Source: Thiobacillus sp.
GTDB lineage: Bacteria; Pseudomonadota; Gammaproteobacteria; Burkholderiales; Thiobacillaceae
DNA: 64,000 nucleotides
Direction of reading: 5' to 3'
Assembly: GCF_030696885.1 (NCBI RefSeq)
Contig: NZ_JAUYRI010000015.1
Location: 53,870-117,869 of the forward strand
Shown piece by piece: positions 21,878 to 30,804 of the stretch. Position numbers and translations under genes: made by a program. The notes under the pieces were generated by a model. It did no database searches and had not been told where the DNA came from. It saw nothing but the letters and a program-made list of their open reading frames with translations. Each line of letters starts with the position of its first letter. Position 1 is the first letter of the stretch.

Positions 21878-22720
21878 TTGTGTCCGCCCCTTACCGACAG
21901 TGACCCTCAAGCTTTCTGCCCCGTTGTGAGCTCTCCAATTCCGCCGACGCTGATCGACCTGCAGCACCTGCGTCTTGACGATGCGCGGGCGCTGCTGGCG
22001 CACGCTCGCCAGGATAGCCATCCTCAGCCCGGCGAAGCGCCGTTGCACTACCTGCAGCGACTGATCGACGGCCTCAGCGAACTGTCGCTCAAGGATCCTC
22101 TGACCGGACTGGGCAATCGCCGTTACCTGCATGCTGCTCTGGAGCGCGCCATCGAGACCGTCGCCCGCTCTGGCGATGCGGTGCTGCTGTTGCTGATCGA
22201 CATCGACCATTTCAAGCACATCAACGACGCGCACGGCCACCTGGCCGGCGACCAGGTGCTGCAGGCCGTGGCCAACCGCCTGGCATTGTGCGTGCGCCCG
22301 ATGGACATGGTCGCCCGCTATGGCGGCGAGGAATTCGCGCTGCTGTTGCCCAATTGCCGGCCAGCCTGCGGACGCGCCGTCGCCGACCGTGTCCGCGCGG
22401 CGATCGAATCGCTCAGGATCGAGGTTGCGCCGAGCACCCAGCTGCAGGTCACGGTCAGCATCGGCGGCGCCTATGCGCCGGAATGGGTGCGCTCCACCAC
22501 GGAACTGTGGATCGAGCGCGCCGATCTGCAGCTCTATCGCGCCAAGCACAACGGACGCAACCAGGTGATGCTCGAACTGCCGCAGCAGATTTCAGTCAGC
22601 GCCGAAGAAAAAGGGCTGCTGTTCAGCCACCTCCCCCTGCCCGTACCCGAAGCGGCCGGGCAGCTACCCGATGCTGCGCCTGAAAACGCCGGCACCCCGA
22701 TCCCCCGAGTAATCGCATGA
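21878..22720 (+). CDS. GGDEF domain diguanylate cyclase
   Basis: [56 protein letters not shown]. Confidence 0.9.
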   Translation: MCPPLTDSDPQAFCPVVSSPIPPTLIDLQHLRLDDARALLAHARQDSHPQPGEAPLHYLQRLIDGLSELSLKDPLTGLGNRRYLHAALERAIETVARSGDAVLLLLIDIDHFKHINDAHGHLAGDQVLQAVANRLALCVRPMDMVARYGGEEFALLLPNCRPACGRAVADRVRAAIESLRIEVAPSTQLQVTVSIGGAYAPEWVRSTTELWIERADLQLYRAKHNGRNQVMLELPQQISVSAEEKGLLFSHLPLPVPEAAGQLPDAAPENAGTPIPRVIA

Positions 22721-23565
22721 ACGACGTCGTCACGCCCCCCGCCACACAACAGGACACCGGGCTGAAAGCGGGCTCGGTTCCGCTCAAGCCCCACGGCAAG
22801 GTCATTGCCGTTACCAGCGGCAAAGGCGGCGTCGGCAAGACCTTCGTGTCGGCCAACCTTGCCGCCGCGCTGGCCAAACGCGGCCACAAGGTGCTGGTGC
22901 TGGACGCCGACCTGGGCCTGGCCAACCTCGACGTGGTGCTGAACCTCCATCCCAAGATCACGCTACACGACGTGTTCACCGGCAAGGCCAAGCTGGAGGA
23001 CGCCATCCTGCAGGCGCCCGGCGGGTTTTCAGTGGTACTGGCGGGGTCCGGCATGGTCGAGTACTCGCGTCTGACGCCCGAGGTGCGCGACGAATTCCTG
23101 CGCATCATGAGCAGCCTGGTGCCGAATTTCGACGTGGTCCTGCTGGATACCGGCGCCGGCATCTCGGATGTCGTGCTGTTCGCCGTGTCGCTGGCGTCCG
23201 AAGTGCTGATGGTGGCCACCCCCGAACCGACCTCGCTGACCGACGCCTACGCCACCATCAAGGTGCTGGTGGGTCAGCAGCAGCGGCAAGCCGTGCGGGT
23301 GCTGGTCAATCAGGCGGCGCGTGCCGGCGCCGGCCAGGCCATCACCCACCAGCTGCAGCAGGTACTCGACCGTTTCGTCGTCACCGACCCCGACCGCCCC
23401 ATCCGCCTGATCCACATGGGCGACATCCCGATCGACCCCGAAGTGCGCCAGGCCATCATGCGCCGCCAGTTGATGATGCAGACCACACCGGGCTGCCCTG
23501 CCGGACAGGCGATCACGCAGCTTGCGATCAAGCTGGAAGAAAGCGTCATACCCGCACGCGCCTAG
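22717..23565 (+). CDS. MinD/ParA family ATPase (FlhG/FleN-like)
   Basis: [49 protein letters not shown]. Confidence 0.9.
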   Translation: MNDVVTPPATQQDTGLKAGSVPLKPHGKVIAVTSGKGGVGKTFVSANLAAALAKRGHKVLVLDADLGLANLDVVLNLHPKITLHDVFTGKAKLEDAILQAPGGFSVVLAGSGMVEYSRLTPEVRDEFLRIMSSLVPNFDVVLLDTGAGISDVVLFAVSLASEVLMVATPEPTSLTDAYATIKVLVGQQQRQAVRVLVNQAARAGAGQAITHQLQQVLDRFVVTDPDRPIRLIHMGDIPIDPEVRQAIMRRQLMMQTTPGCPAGQAITQLAIKLEESVIPARA

Positions 23566-23740
23566 TGTCGCGAATCAGAAATAGCGGGACAAATAAAACG
23601 GATGGATTTTTTGGCAGGGCAAGGCGCGAGGTGGCGACATAGCTCGGTCTATGGCAACGACACGCAACGCCGCCATTCGAAAAAAAGACGGCGGAAAAAG
23701 ACGCCGTTTAATGTTTCGATATTTCTGATTCGCGACACTA
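23563..23740. repeat. Palindromic intergenic element B, 178 bp with perfect 21-bp terminal inverted repeats
   Basis: tagtgtcgcgaatcagaaata (23563-23583) versus tatttctgattcgcgacacta (23720-23740); internal GCAAGGCGCG ... CGCAACGCCGC core. Confidence 0.9.
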
Positions 23741-24580
23741 GTGCGCGCCGTTGCTCCGCGCGGAGGCGGGGCGTGTCCTGACCAGTTCCACCACCTGATC
23801 CGGACTCATCCGTAGCAGGGTCCCGATCTCGCGGTAATCGTCCGGCAGCGCCGCATCGTCCCAGCCGTGGGCGGAATGGCGGGCCAGATTGGCCGCCAGC
23901 ATCACATTGCGCACCCGCTTCGTGTTTGCCTGCGCCGGATCCAGCAGGTTCAGCAGCAGCGCCGGCAAGTGCCACTCTATGGTCAGCTGGCGCTGCATCT
24001 CAATGCCGGTAAAGCCCAGCACCTCTTTCTGCACGTCCGCGCTGCGCAGCGTTTTATCGGCGGTCTGGCGCCTCTGGATTTCGAGCATCTGCTCCGGGTT
24101 GAAGCACCACATCAGCATTTCCGAAACATGGGTGAGCAGCGCCGACACATACACTTCATCCGCATGCAGATCGTGCAGGCGCAGCGCCCAGTCGTAGGCG
24201 TAGAACGCGGCGCGCTGGGCGCGCCGCACCGTATGCAGCAGGCTGACCAGGGCATCCAGGTGGCCGTGCAGCATTTCTTCCGCAAGCGGTATCGACGGCA
24301 CCTTCTGGAAAAAGGTGTCCAGCCCCATCATCAGCAGCGTTTCCTTGACGTCGACCAGCTCGTAAGTTTGGTTGCGATGCTTGTGCGTCTGCATGTAGTG
24401 CAGCAGCTTCACCGTCATCAGCGGATCGTCGGTCACCACATGGGCCACACTGCGCGCATCGAGCAGATTTTCATCCGCCTTCAGGCGATCGAGCTCGCGT
24501 GCGGTCTGTTTCAGCACGGGAATCTCGGCCTGTCCCAGAAAGACAAGCCAGCCTGCCAGGCTCTTTTGCGGCTGTGCCAT
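23738..24580 (-). CDS. HDOD domain-containing protein
   Basis: QKSLAGWLVFLGQAEIPVLKQTARELDRL, DDPLMTVKLLHYMQTH, LLMMGLDTF; similar layout to known HDOD proteins. Confidence 0.8.
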   Translation of the reverse strand: MAQPQKSLAGWLVFLGQAEIPVLKQTARELDRLKADENLLDARSVAHVVTDDPLMTVKLLHYMQTHKHRNQTYELVDVKETLLMMGLDTFFQKVPSIPLAEEMLHGHLDALVSLLHTVRRAQRAAFYAYDWALRLHDLHADEVYVSALLTHVSEMLMWCFNPEQMLEIQRRQTADKTLRSADVQKEVLGFTGIEMQRQLTIEWHLPALLLNLLDPAQANTKRVRNVMLAANLARHSAHGWDDAALPDDYREIGTLLRMSPDQVVELVRTRPASARSNGAH

Positions 24581-24918
24581 TTTTTCTCCATACGGTAGAC
24601 CGTGACCCGGTTGTCCGCGCGCACAATGCAATAGGCAAGCGCACACCTGTCGAATCGGTTCATTCCGCCTCAACTTGAGCGGATCGCCCCGTTAAACCTA
24701 GCACCCGAAGCCCCCCTGGCGAGCAGCAACCTTCTGCATAGCAGGGCTATTTCATGTAGGCGAAATCCTCTTCCTGCAGCAGCCGCACGATTTCCGCATC
24801 GGCCATCGGCACCCTTTTGGCGAAGCCATGGACATACCCAAGCGGGAAGCCTCGCAGCTGTGCCACAGCGCGGCGCCCGCCGGCCGCGCGCAGGCGCTGG
24901 TTTAATTTCCTGAGTGTT

Positions 24919-25443
24919 TTATTTCCTGAGCTGCGGCTGGTCCAGATAGCGTACATCCTTCACCGGCAACGGCAGCGGGTTGACGTACTGATAACCCTGG
25001 TTCTGCCAGTACACCAGTTCCGGGAAACCGGCCGGCACCACGGTGACGAAGCCATGCATGTCGGAGGCGCTGAAGCCGGCCGCCTTCATGGCGTTGTTGC
25101 ACATCTTGAACTGCACGCCTTCCTGCGCCAGTTCCGCCAGCTTGTCGACGATGCCCTGGTATTTCTCGTAGTTTTCCTTGGCAAAGGCGCGCAGTTCGGG
25201 TCCATGGGTCACCACCACCACCTCGCCCTTGGTTTCGCGCCGGGTGTTCTTGACGAAGTTGTAGAGGATGCCCAGCTTGTTCGGGTCCTCGTAATTGACA
25301 TCGAATACGGTGTGCACCACCGGCATCGGGTGCATGTCGACCTTGGCGGTGCCATACGGCGCCAGCGCCTCGGAAAAAGCGGGTGCGGCGCTCATCAGGG
25401 CCGTCGCGGCGGCCACTGCAATACCAGTCAGTCTGATGTTCAT
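24919..25443 (-). CDS. DsrE-family-like protein with signal peptide
   Basis: MNIRLTGIAVAAATALMSAAPAFSEA; VVVVTHGPELRAFAKENYEKYQGIVDKLAELAQEGVQFKMCNNAMKAAG. Confidence 0.78.
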   Translation of the reverse strand: MNIRLTGIAVAAATALMSAAPAFSEALAPYGTAKVDMHPMPVVHTVFDVNYEDPNKLGILYNFVKNTRRETKGEVVVVTHGPELRAFAKENYEKYQGIVDKLAELAQEGVQFKMCNNAMKAAGFSASDMHGFVTVVPAGFPELVYWQNQGYQYVNPLPLPVKDVRYLDQPQLRK

Positions 25444-25635
25444 GATGCTCTCCTCGGGTGAGGACCCCCGCGGATGCGTCGGCGCGGGATCGGACGGATA
25501 TCGTCATCGCCACGTCGTCGGGAGCCTGTCTTCATCATACCCACTGTCCGGCGCCATGGGCGACGCAGCCTGGGCGCAGCAGCGAATGTTCTACAGTTAC
25601 AGTGAAGCAAGCCCATCCTGCATGAGGCGTTCGCC

Positions 25636-26196
25636 ATGTCCCCTTTCTCTAAGGCCCTGCGGCTACCCGTCCCGCTCCCGGTGTTCATCGTGCTGGCGGC
25701 CCTGCTGCTGGGCACGCTGCCGGCACACGCGGCCAGCACATCCAAAATCAACCGCGAAGTCGACAAGGCACTGGTCCGTTTCCAGCAGTTCGACGGCGCC
25801 AAGGCCTATCTCGACATCGCCCAGGGCGTGCTGGTCTTTCCCAAGGTCTACAAGGCAGGCATCGGCGGCGAATACGGCGAGGGGGCCTTGCGCGTGGATG
25901 GCAAGACCGTCGATTACTACAGCACGGCCGTGGCCTCCAGCAGCTTTCAGCCGAGGGCGCAGGCCAAGACCCTCATCGTCCTGTTCACCCGCGAAGACGC
26001 ACTCAGTCAATTCCGTGCGAGCGAAAGCTGGAAAGTCGGCGTCGACGGTGCGGTCGTACTGGTCGATCTGGACGCCGGCAAGGCGGTCGGCACTCCCCAC
26101 ATCCAGGACCCCGTGGTCGGCTTTGTTTTCGGCCAGAAAGGCCTGATGTACAAGCTGACGCTGGAAGGAGCCCAGTTCACCCGTCTCAGAAAATAG
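25636..26196 (+). CDS. Ysc84-like lipid-binding secreted protein
   Basis: AKAYLDIAQGVLVFPKVYKAGIGGEYGEGALRVDGKTVDYYSTAVASSSFQ. Confidence 0.8.
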   Translation: MSPFSKALRLPVPLPVFIVLAALLLGTLPAHAASTSKINREVDKALVRFQQFDGAKAYLDIAQGVLVFPKVYKAGIGGEYGEGALRVDGKTVDYYSTAVASSSFQPRAQAKTLIVLFTREDALSQFRASESWKVGVDGAVVLVDLDAGKAVGTPHIQDPVVGFVFGQKGLMYKLTLEGAQFTRLRK

Positions 26197-26331
26197 GGCC
26201 GTCGGCTGCGCGCCGGCAGGCTTCAGGGATTGAGCCGACCGCCGGACCGGCCAGCAACGAGGTGGCCACACTCAAGCCGGCCACTCCTGCCGGCATGCAA
26301 GCTGCATCCCGTCTGGCCGCTTGACCATGCC

Positions 26332-26886
26332 CTAGCGCCCATACTGCTCCTGCAGGCGCTTCATCGTTTCCGCGTCCATCCGGAATTCGCCGCCCGGCCC
26401 CATGCCCGGCATGCCAGGGAGAGTCACCGACCCATGCTGCTGACCGGGCTTGCAGGGGCCGATCCACTTCCCGGTCTGCACTGATGACATCGTCTGCATG
26501 CCCTGCATCGGCGGATTGAAGCGGGTGGTGTTTTCCATCCGGTAGTCGGTGGCCATGTTGCCGCTGATCACCGTGCGCCCGGTGGCGGTGTGGCCGTCCA
26601 TCATGCACACCGAATCGATCGTCGTCGTCTTGCCGCTGCGCTTCACGTCCATTTTCGAGCACCGCTTGCGCATTTCGCGTGCATCGCCGGGTTCCGCTGT
26701 CAGGTCGTCCTTGCCCTGCTCGATGCACATCTGCATCGTCATCGGGCCGGGCATGGCCTGCGTGCCGGTACGGGTTTCTGTGCGGATCTCCCACAGGCCG
26801 GGTTTGCGCATCGGCGCATCGGCGGCATGCAGCGCAGGCGCGAGCACGACCGCGCCCAGCAGGAAAAGGGATGGGATGTGTCGCAT
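26332..26886 (-). CDS. DUF3617 domain-containing secreted protein
   Basis: MRKPGLWEIRTETRTG, MQMCIEQGKDDL, signal peptide. Confidence 0.75.
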   Translation of the reverse strand: MRHIPSLFLLGAVVLAPALHAADAPMRKPGLWEIRTETRTGTQAMPGPMTMQMCIEQGKDDLTAEPGDAREMRKRCSKMDVKRSGKTTTIDSVCMMDGHTATGRTVISGNMATDYRMENTTRFNPPMQGMQTMSSVQTGKWIGPCKPGQQHGSVTLPGMPGMGPGGEFRMDAETMKRLQEQYGR

Positions 26887-26944
26887 GGTGCCTCCTTGAA
26901 TGTCGTTGTCGATGCCAGCCGGGCCGCAACCCGGCGTGACCTGC

Positions 26945-27460
26945 TCAAAAGCCGCCGATATAGGCGTAGCCGTCGTTCTGCAGCTTGATCAGACGCGTAT
27001 AGCCGTCGTGCACGATCGTCACGCCCGGCAGGACGTCGGCGGGCGTCCAGCCTTTTGCTCGCATCACGCTGTGACAGATCTCCACGCTGACGCCCAGGTT
27101 CAGCAGGTCCTGTGTGATCTTGGCGTTGTAGTTCAGCGTGAAGGGGTCGTCGACCGCCTTCTGATAGGCCGCGTCGACCAGTAGCGCGGTAGCCGCATTG
27201 CCATGCAACACCAGATGGATGTCGAGCTGCGCCGGCGCCACCCCCTGCTTGCCGTAGGCCTCGATCAGGCCGCGCGCATAGTACAGGCCCTTGTTGATGC
27301 CGGCTGCAATCGCGCTGTCATGGATGTCGTACACCACCTTGACGGGTGTGGCCGGATCCACTTTCACCATCTCGCGCGCCGCGGGCGCCTCCGCCGCCAG
27401 CGCAGGCCCGGCGAGGCCCAGCACGCACACAATGGCACACAGCTTACGGATGAAACGCAT
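26945..27460 (-). CDS. DsrE-family-like protein with signal peptide (second copy type)
   Basis: MRFIRKLCAIVCVLGLAGPALAAEA; LDIHLVLHGNAATALL, LLNLGVSVEICHSVMRAKGW. Confidence 0.8.
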   Translation of the reverse strand: MRFIRKLCAIVCVLGLAGPALAAEAPAAREMVKVDPATPVKVVYDIHDSAIAAGINKGLYYARGLIEAYGKQGVAPAQLDIHLVLHGNAATALLVDAAYQKAVDDPFTLNYNAKITQDLLNLGVSVEICHSVMRAKGWTPADVLPGVTIVHDGYTRLIKLQNDGYAYIGGF

Positions 27461-27517
27461 GCGGTCCTCCCGGCGGATTGAACATCCGGCCCACGACGGG
27501 CCTGGCGCCATCCTGCC

Positions 27518-27548
27518 ACAAAAAAACGGGGACGGTTTCCCGTCCCCG
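27518..27548 (-). terminator. Intrinsic terminator downstream of the Spy/CpxP gene
   Basis: cggggacggtttcccgtccccg hairpin with a minus-strand T-tract (TTTTTTT). Confidence 0.75.
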
Positions 27549-27571
27549 CCCGATCAGCGACCGATCTTCAG

Positions 27572-28069
27572 TCAGGCCTGGCGGCGATGACCGTGATGGC
27601 CGTGCTGGCGCTTGGACATCACCTCGGCATCAAACACCTTCTGCTGCACCGGCGTCAGTTGGGTGTAGAAGGCCTTGATCGCCTCGGCCCGCTCGGCCAT
27701 TTTGGCGCGGCGCATGTCCGACATCGCCTGCATCCGGTCCAGGCGCTCGGGTGTGCTCAGGCTGGCGAACTCGGCGTGCATCGCCTTGCGGTCGCCGCCC
27801 GCGCGCTTCATGCCGGACTGGCCCGCGCCAACAAAGGCATTCCACGCGGTTTCCTGCGTGGGCGCCAGTTGCAGTTTTTCCTTCAGCGCGCCCATGCGCT
27901 CGGCACGCTGCGCTTTCCGGTCTGCATGGCCCTGGCGGGCTTCGCAGCCCGGCTTGGCCGGAGCCGCGCCTTCCGGCATCGCAAAGGCCGACACCGCCAG
28001 CATGCCGCTGCCGGCAATCAGGCCGGCCAGCAGGATCCGTTTTGCAAAAACACCTTGATTCGATTTCAT
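27572..28069 (-). CDS. Spy/CpxP family refolding chaperone-like protein
   Basis: MGALKEKLQLAPTQETAWNAF, repeated LTPVQQKVFDAE, His-rich C-terminus KRQHGHHGHRRQA. Confidence 0.82.
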   Translation of the reverse strand: MKSNQGVFAKRILLAGLIAGSGMLAVSAFAMPEGAAPAKPGCEARQGHADRKAQRAERMGALKEKLQLAPTQETAWNAFVGAGQSGMKRAGGDRKAMHAEFASLSTPERLDRMQAMSDMRRAKMAERAEAIKAFYTQLTPVQQKVFDAEVMSKRQHGHHGHRRQA

Positions 28070-28280
28070 TGCTTGCTCCTTCAGAGACGTGATCGAAACA
28101 GCCGGCGCCACGATGGCACGGCATGCAACGCAGTCTGCGGCGACCCTGTAACCCGGGCATGTCAGGCGCAGGCGAAGTTGTAACCGCTTGTATCCGAATG
28201 TAACCCCGCCGCCACAGTCGGTTCGGAGAACTTGCCCGGATCGGGTATCGTTTGGGTTCAGCGATTAAAGGAGCCCCGGA

Positions 28281-28421
28281 TTGAAGCCCAACTACCAGTA
28301 CGAAAAGCGACAGCGCGAGATGGAAAAGAAGAAAAAGAAGGCCGAAAAAGCGCTCAAGAAAACAGCGCCTACCGACGCGCCCCCGGAAACCGAAGCGACG
28401 CCGCCGCCGGCAGACAAGTAA
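28281..28421 (+). CDS. Small conserved Lys-rich protein (46 aa), absent from the ORF track
   Basis: TTG start after an AAAGGAG Shine-Dalgarno: (M)KPNYQYEKRQREMEKKKKKAEKALKKTAPTDAPPETEATPPPADK*. Confidence 0.72.
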   Translation: MKPNYQYEKRQREMEKKKKKAEKALKKTAPTDAPPETEATPPPADK

Positions 28422-28640
28422 GCCAGGGGTCGGCGGCCAAGCCGGCGCCCGCCTCTTCCAGACGTCAAGGCCTCGTGTGCGAGGCCTTTCACCCTGCGGT
28501 TTTTCCAGGCCGCTTCCTTGCCGCCTCCCCACGCACGCCCGGGTGGATTTCTCCCAGTCGATACGATCCAGCACCGCCATCCCGCGTCGCGGGCGACCGT
28601 CTATGCTTCAGTGTCAACCCCGAGCGGAAGAGATGAACGC

Positions 28641-29147
28641 ATGACACGCACGCCCATGCTTTCCCCCTGCCTGACCCGCCTGCTGCTGACCGCCGCCCTG
28701 CTTTCCGCGAGCGCGGTCGAGGCGGGCAACTGGGGCGTCAATGTCTATGGCCTTTCCTACCATTGGGACCGCGACCAGGCCAGGCAAAACGACTGGGACA
28801 ACGAATTCAATCCCGGTCTCGGGGTGCGCTACCAGCTGGGCAGCTGGCTCAAGGCCGATGCCATCCTCGACGCCGGTGCCTACTACGACTCCGGACGCAA
28901 CACGGCGGTGTATGCCGCCGCCGGCCTGCTGTGGCCACTGGACCGGGACAAGCGCTTCAATCTAGGGGTGGCAATCACCGCGTTTCACAGCGACACCTAC
29001 AACCAGGGCGATCCCTTCATCGCGCCGATCCCGTTGTTCTCGCTGCGCTTCGACCGCGTCGTGGTCAACCTGACGCACTTCCCCAAGGTCGGCAACCTGA
29101 ACGAGATCCATACCACCGCGATGTTTCTCACCTTTCCGCTGCGCTAA
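28641..29147 (+). CDS. Secreted outer-membrane beta-barrel-like protein of unknown function
   Basis: Signal peptide; aromatic-rich strands GNWGVNVYGLSYHWDRDQ...NPGLGVRYQLGSWLKADAILDAGAYYDS; C-terminal LTFPLR. Confidence 0.65.
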   Translation: MTRTPMLSPCLTRLLLTAALLSASAVEAGNWGVNVYGLSYHWDRDQARQNDWDNEFNPGLGVRYQLGSWLKADAILDAGAYYDSGRNTAVYAAAGLLWPLDRDKRFNLGVAITAFHSDTYNQGDPFIAPIPLFSLRFDRVVVNLTHFPKVGNLNEIHTTAMFLTFPLR

Positions 29148-29161
29148 CGCACGGCAAGGCG

Positions 29162-29431
29162 TCAGGCCGCCAATCCTTTGGCTAGCAGTTCGGCCACGGT
29201 TTCATTGATCCCCACCTGACGCGACGCGGCGCGCGCCTGCACCTGTTTCACCAGTTCGCCGTCGAGCTTGACCGCAAACGCCACCAGGCCCTGCGCCTGG
29301 TCCTGCTTGCGCTGGTCGCGGCGCGACAGCGCCGCGCCGGAGGCGCTGCCAAAACGGTCAGGTGTACCGGCTTGCTTTAGCTGGCCGTTGATTTTCAGGC
29401 CTTCGTTCTTGTCGAGATCGGACTTCTTCAT
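29162..29431 (-). CDS. Hypothetical protein
   Basis: MKKSDLDKNEGLKINGQLKQAG...LVAFAVKLDGELVKQVQARAASRQVGINETVAELLAKGLAA, ribbon-helix-helix-like C-terminus. Confidence 0.6.
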   Translation of the reverse strand: MKKSDLDKNEGLKINGQLKQAGTPDRFGSASGAALSRRDQRKQDQAQGLVAFAVKLDGELVKQVQARAASRQVGINETVAELLAKGLAA

Positions 29432-29559
29432 GGGGGTTTCCTGTTGAGAGGTATGTGGCGCTGCCGGCAGTCCGGCGCAGGGCGGTGAGCATACGCGATG
29501 CGGCCGCGGCACGGCGGAATCCTTGTCGTGTCTGTCGGCAATGCCTGCCGGGATGCACC

Positions 29560-29723
29560 TGTCTCCGTTATAAGACAACAAAAGGTCTTTGTTTACAGAC
29601 AATTGCCGACGAGGCCTGGCTTCTTGTCGTCCTGAAGCGACGAAATGCATGCGGTGCCCACCCGGCAGATTCACGCAAATCATTGAAACAAATACGATTT
29701 CATGGGCTGGCATGGCCTGTGCA
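29560..29723 (+). promoter_or_regulatory. Putative sigma54-type promoter with two upstream dyads (copy 1)
   Basis: TGTCTCCGTTATAAGACA (29560-29577), TGTCGTCCTGAAGCGACG (from 29625), TGGCATGGCCTGTGCA (29708-29723). Confidence 0.65.
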
Positions 29724-29788
29724 ATGAGCTGGGTGGCTCATTGATATAAAAGCCGTCCACTCAACCTGTTGCAGAGAAGGAGCAGTCC

Positions 29789-30142
29789 ATGAAGCGGAAT
29801 ATCCAATCGACCCGTAGCCCCCTGTTGACCTCGATTCTGGCCGGCGTGACCAGTGCCAGCTTTACCGCTGCCGCGCTGGCCGCCGGTGTCGGCGTGGGTG
29901 CCGGCGCCAGCGTCGGCGCAGGCGCCCAGGTCAGCGCCCCCGGCCAGGCCCAGGCGGGTGGTAGTGCGGATGCCAACATGAACACCTCGGGCAGCGCCAA
30001 CACCAACGCCCAGTGGCGCGATGGTGCAGTCCGGGGCGCGGACCGTGCGGCCCAGCGCATGAATGGCGCGGCCGAGGCCGCAACCGAACTCGAGGCCACG
30101 GGCAAGGCCGACGCCAGCACCCAGCGCGCGCCCGCGCGCTGA
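29789..30142 (+). CDS. Small secreted Ala/Gly-rich hypothetical protein
   Basis: Signal-like N-terminus; low-complexity GVGVGAGASVGAGAQVSAPGQAQAGG. Confidence 0.65.
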   Translation: MKRNIQSTRSPLLTSILAGVTSASFTAAALAAGVGVGAGASVGAGAQVSAPGQAQAGGSADANMNTSGSANTNAQWRDGAVRGADRAAQRMNGAAEAATELEATGKADASTQRAPAR

Positions 30143-30222
30143 ACGTCCCTCCGGCGCCGCCTTGGTGAGGGCGGCGGGTTGCCGGTTTCGGCCTGGGCAA
30201 CGCCCGGATCGGAACCGGCTTT

Positions 30223-30280
30223 TTTTATCTGGCGGGGGTCCGCCCCGCTGCTTTTATCTGGCGGGGGTCCGCCTCGCTGC
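30223..30280 (+). repeat. Tandem duplication of a 29-bp unit upstream of the HiPIP gene
   Basis: ttttatctggcgggggtccgcc(c/t)cgctgc at 30223-30251 and 30252-30280, one mismatch. Confidence 0.9.
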
Positions 30281-30301
30281 GTGTTACAGGAGACTTCTAT
30301 C

Positions 30302-30754
30302 ATGAACAGCAATACGCACACCAACCGCCGACCGTCGCTCGCACACAGCACGACGCCCGCCTCGCTTCCTCAAATGGAGGCCGACATGCCATCACGCAGA
30401 ATCGTGCTGCGCGGCGCACTCGCCGCCGGGTGCAGCCTGCTGCTCCCCGCCGCGTTGATGGGCTGCGATGCCCCGCAGGAAGTGGGCTCGGTCGGAAGCG
30501 ACAGCCTGCCGTCCGACGCCGAAGCCCTCTCCGCGGCCAGCCCATCGCCCGATCAGCCGTCCGGGCAGATTGCCGCTGCTCCGGCGGAGGCGGTCAAATC
30601 ATCGCAAGCCAGCGTGCAATACCGGGCTCAGCCGAAGGGCGAGCAGAAATGCGGCAACTGCATGCACTTCGTTGCCGAGTCGAACACCTGCCAGCGCGTC
30701 GATGGCACGATCAGCCCCCAGGGGTGGTGCATCATCTGGGCCAACGCGGCCTGA
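30302..30754 (+). CDS. High-potential iron-sulfur protein with Tat-like signal
   Basis: SRRIVLRGALAAG; Cys pattern CGNCMHFVAESNTCQRVDGTISPQGWCIIW. Confidence 0.9.
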   Translation: MNSNTHTNRRPSLAHSTTPASLPQMEADMPSRRIVLRGALAAGCSLLLPAALMGCDAPQEVGSVGSDSLPSDAEALSAASPSPDQPSGQIAAAPAEAVKSSQASVQYRAQPKGEQKCGNCMHFVAESNTCQRVDGTISPQGWCIIWANAA

Positions 30755-30804
30755 GTCCCGGCGGGTCGGGTGAACGCCCGGTCCCGGTCCGGTGCGCGGC
30801 GTTT

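Noticed and set aside
24747-24956. 69-aa minus-strand ORF downstream of the DsrE-like gene
   Set aside because: Overlaps the DsrE-like gene end and has no recognisable features; not supported.
30223-30280. Possible CRISPR-like direct repeats
   Set aside because: Only two adjacent copies with no spacer; a simple tandem duplication.
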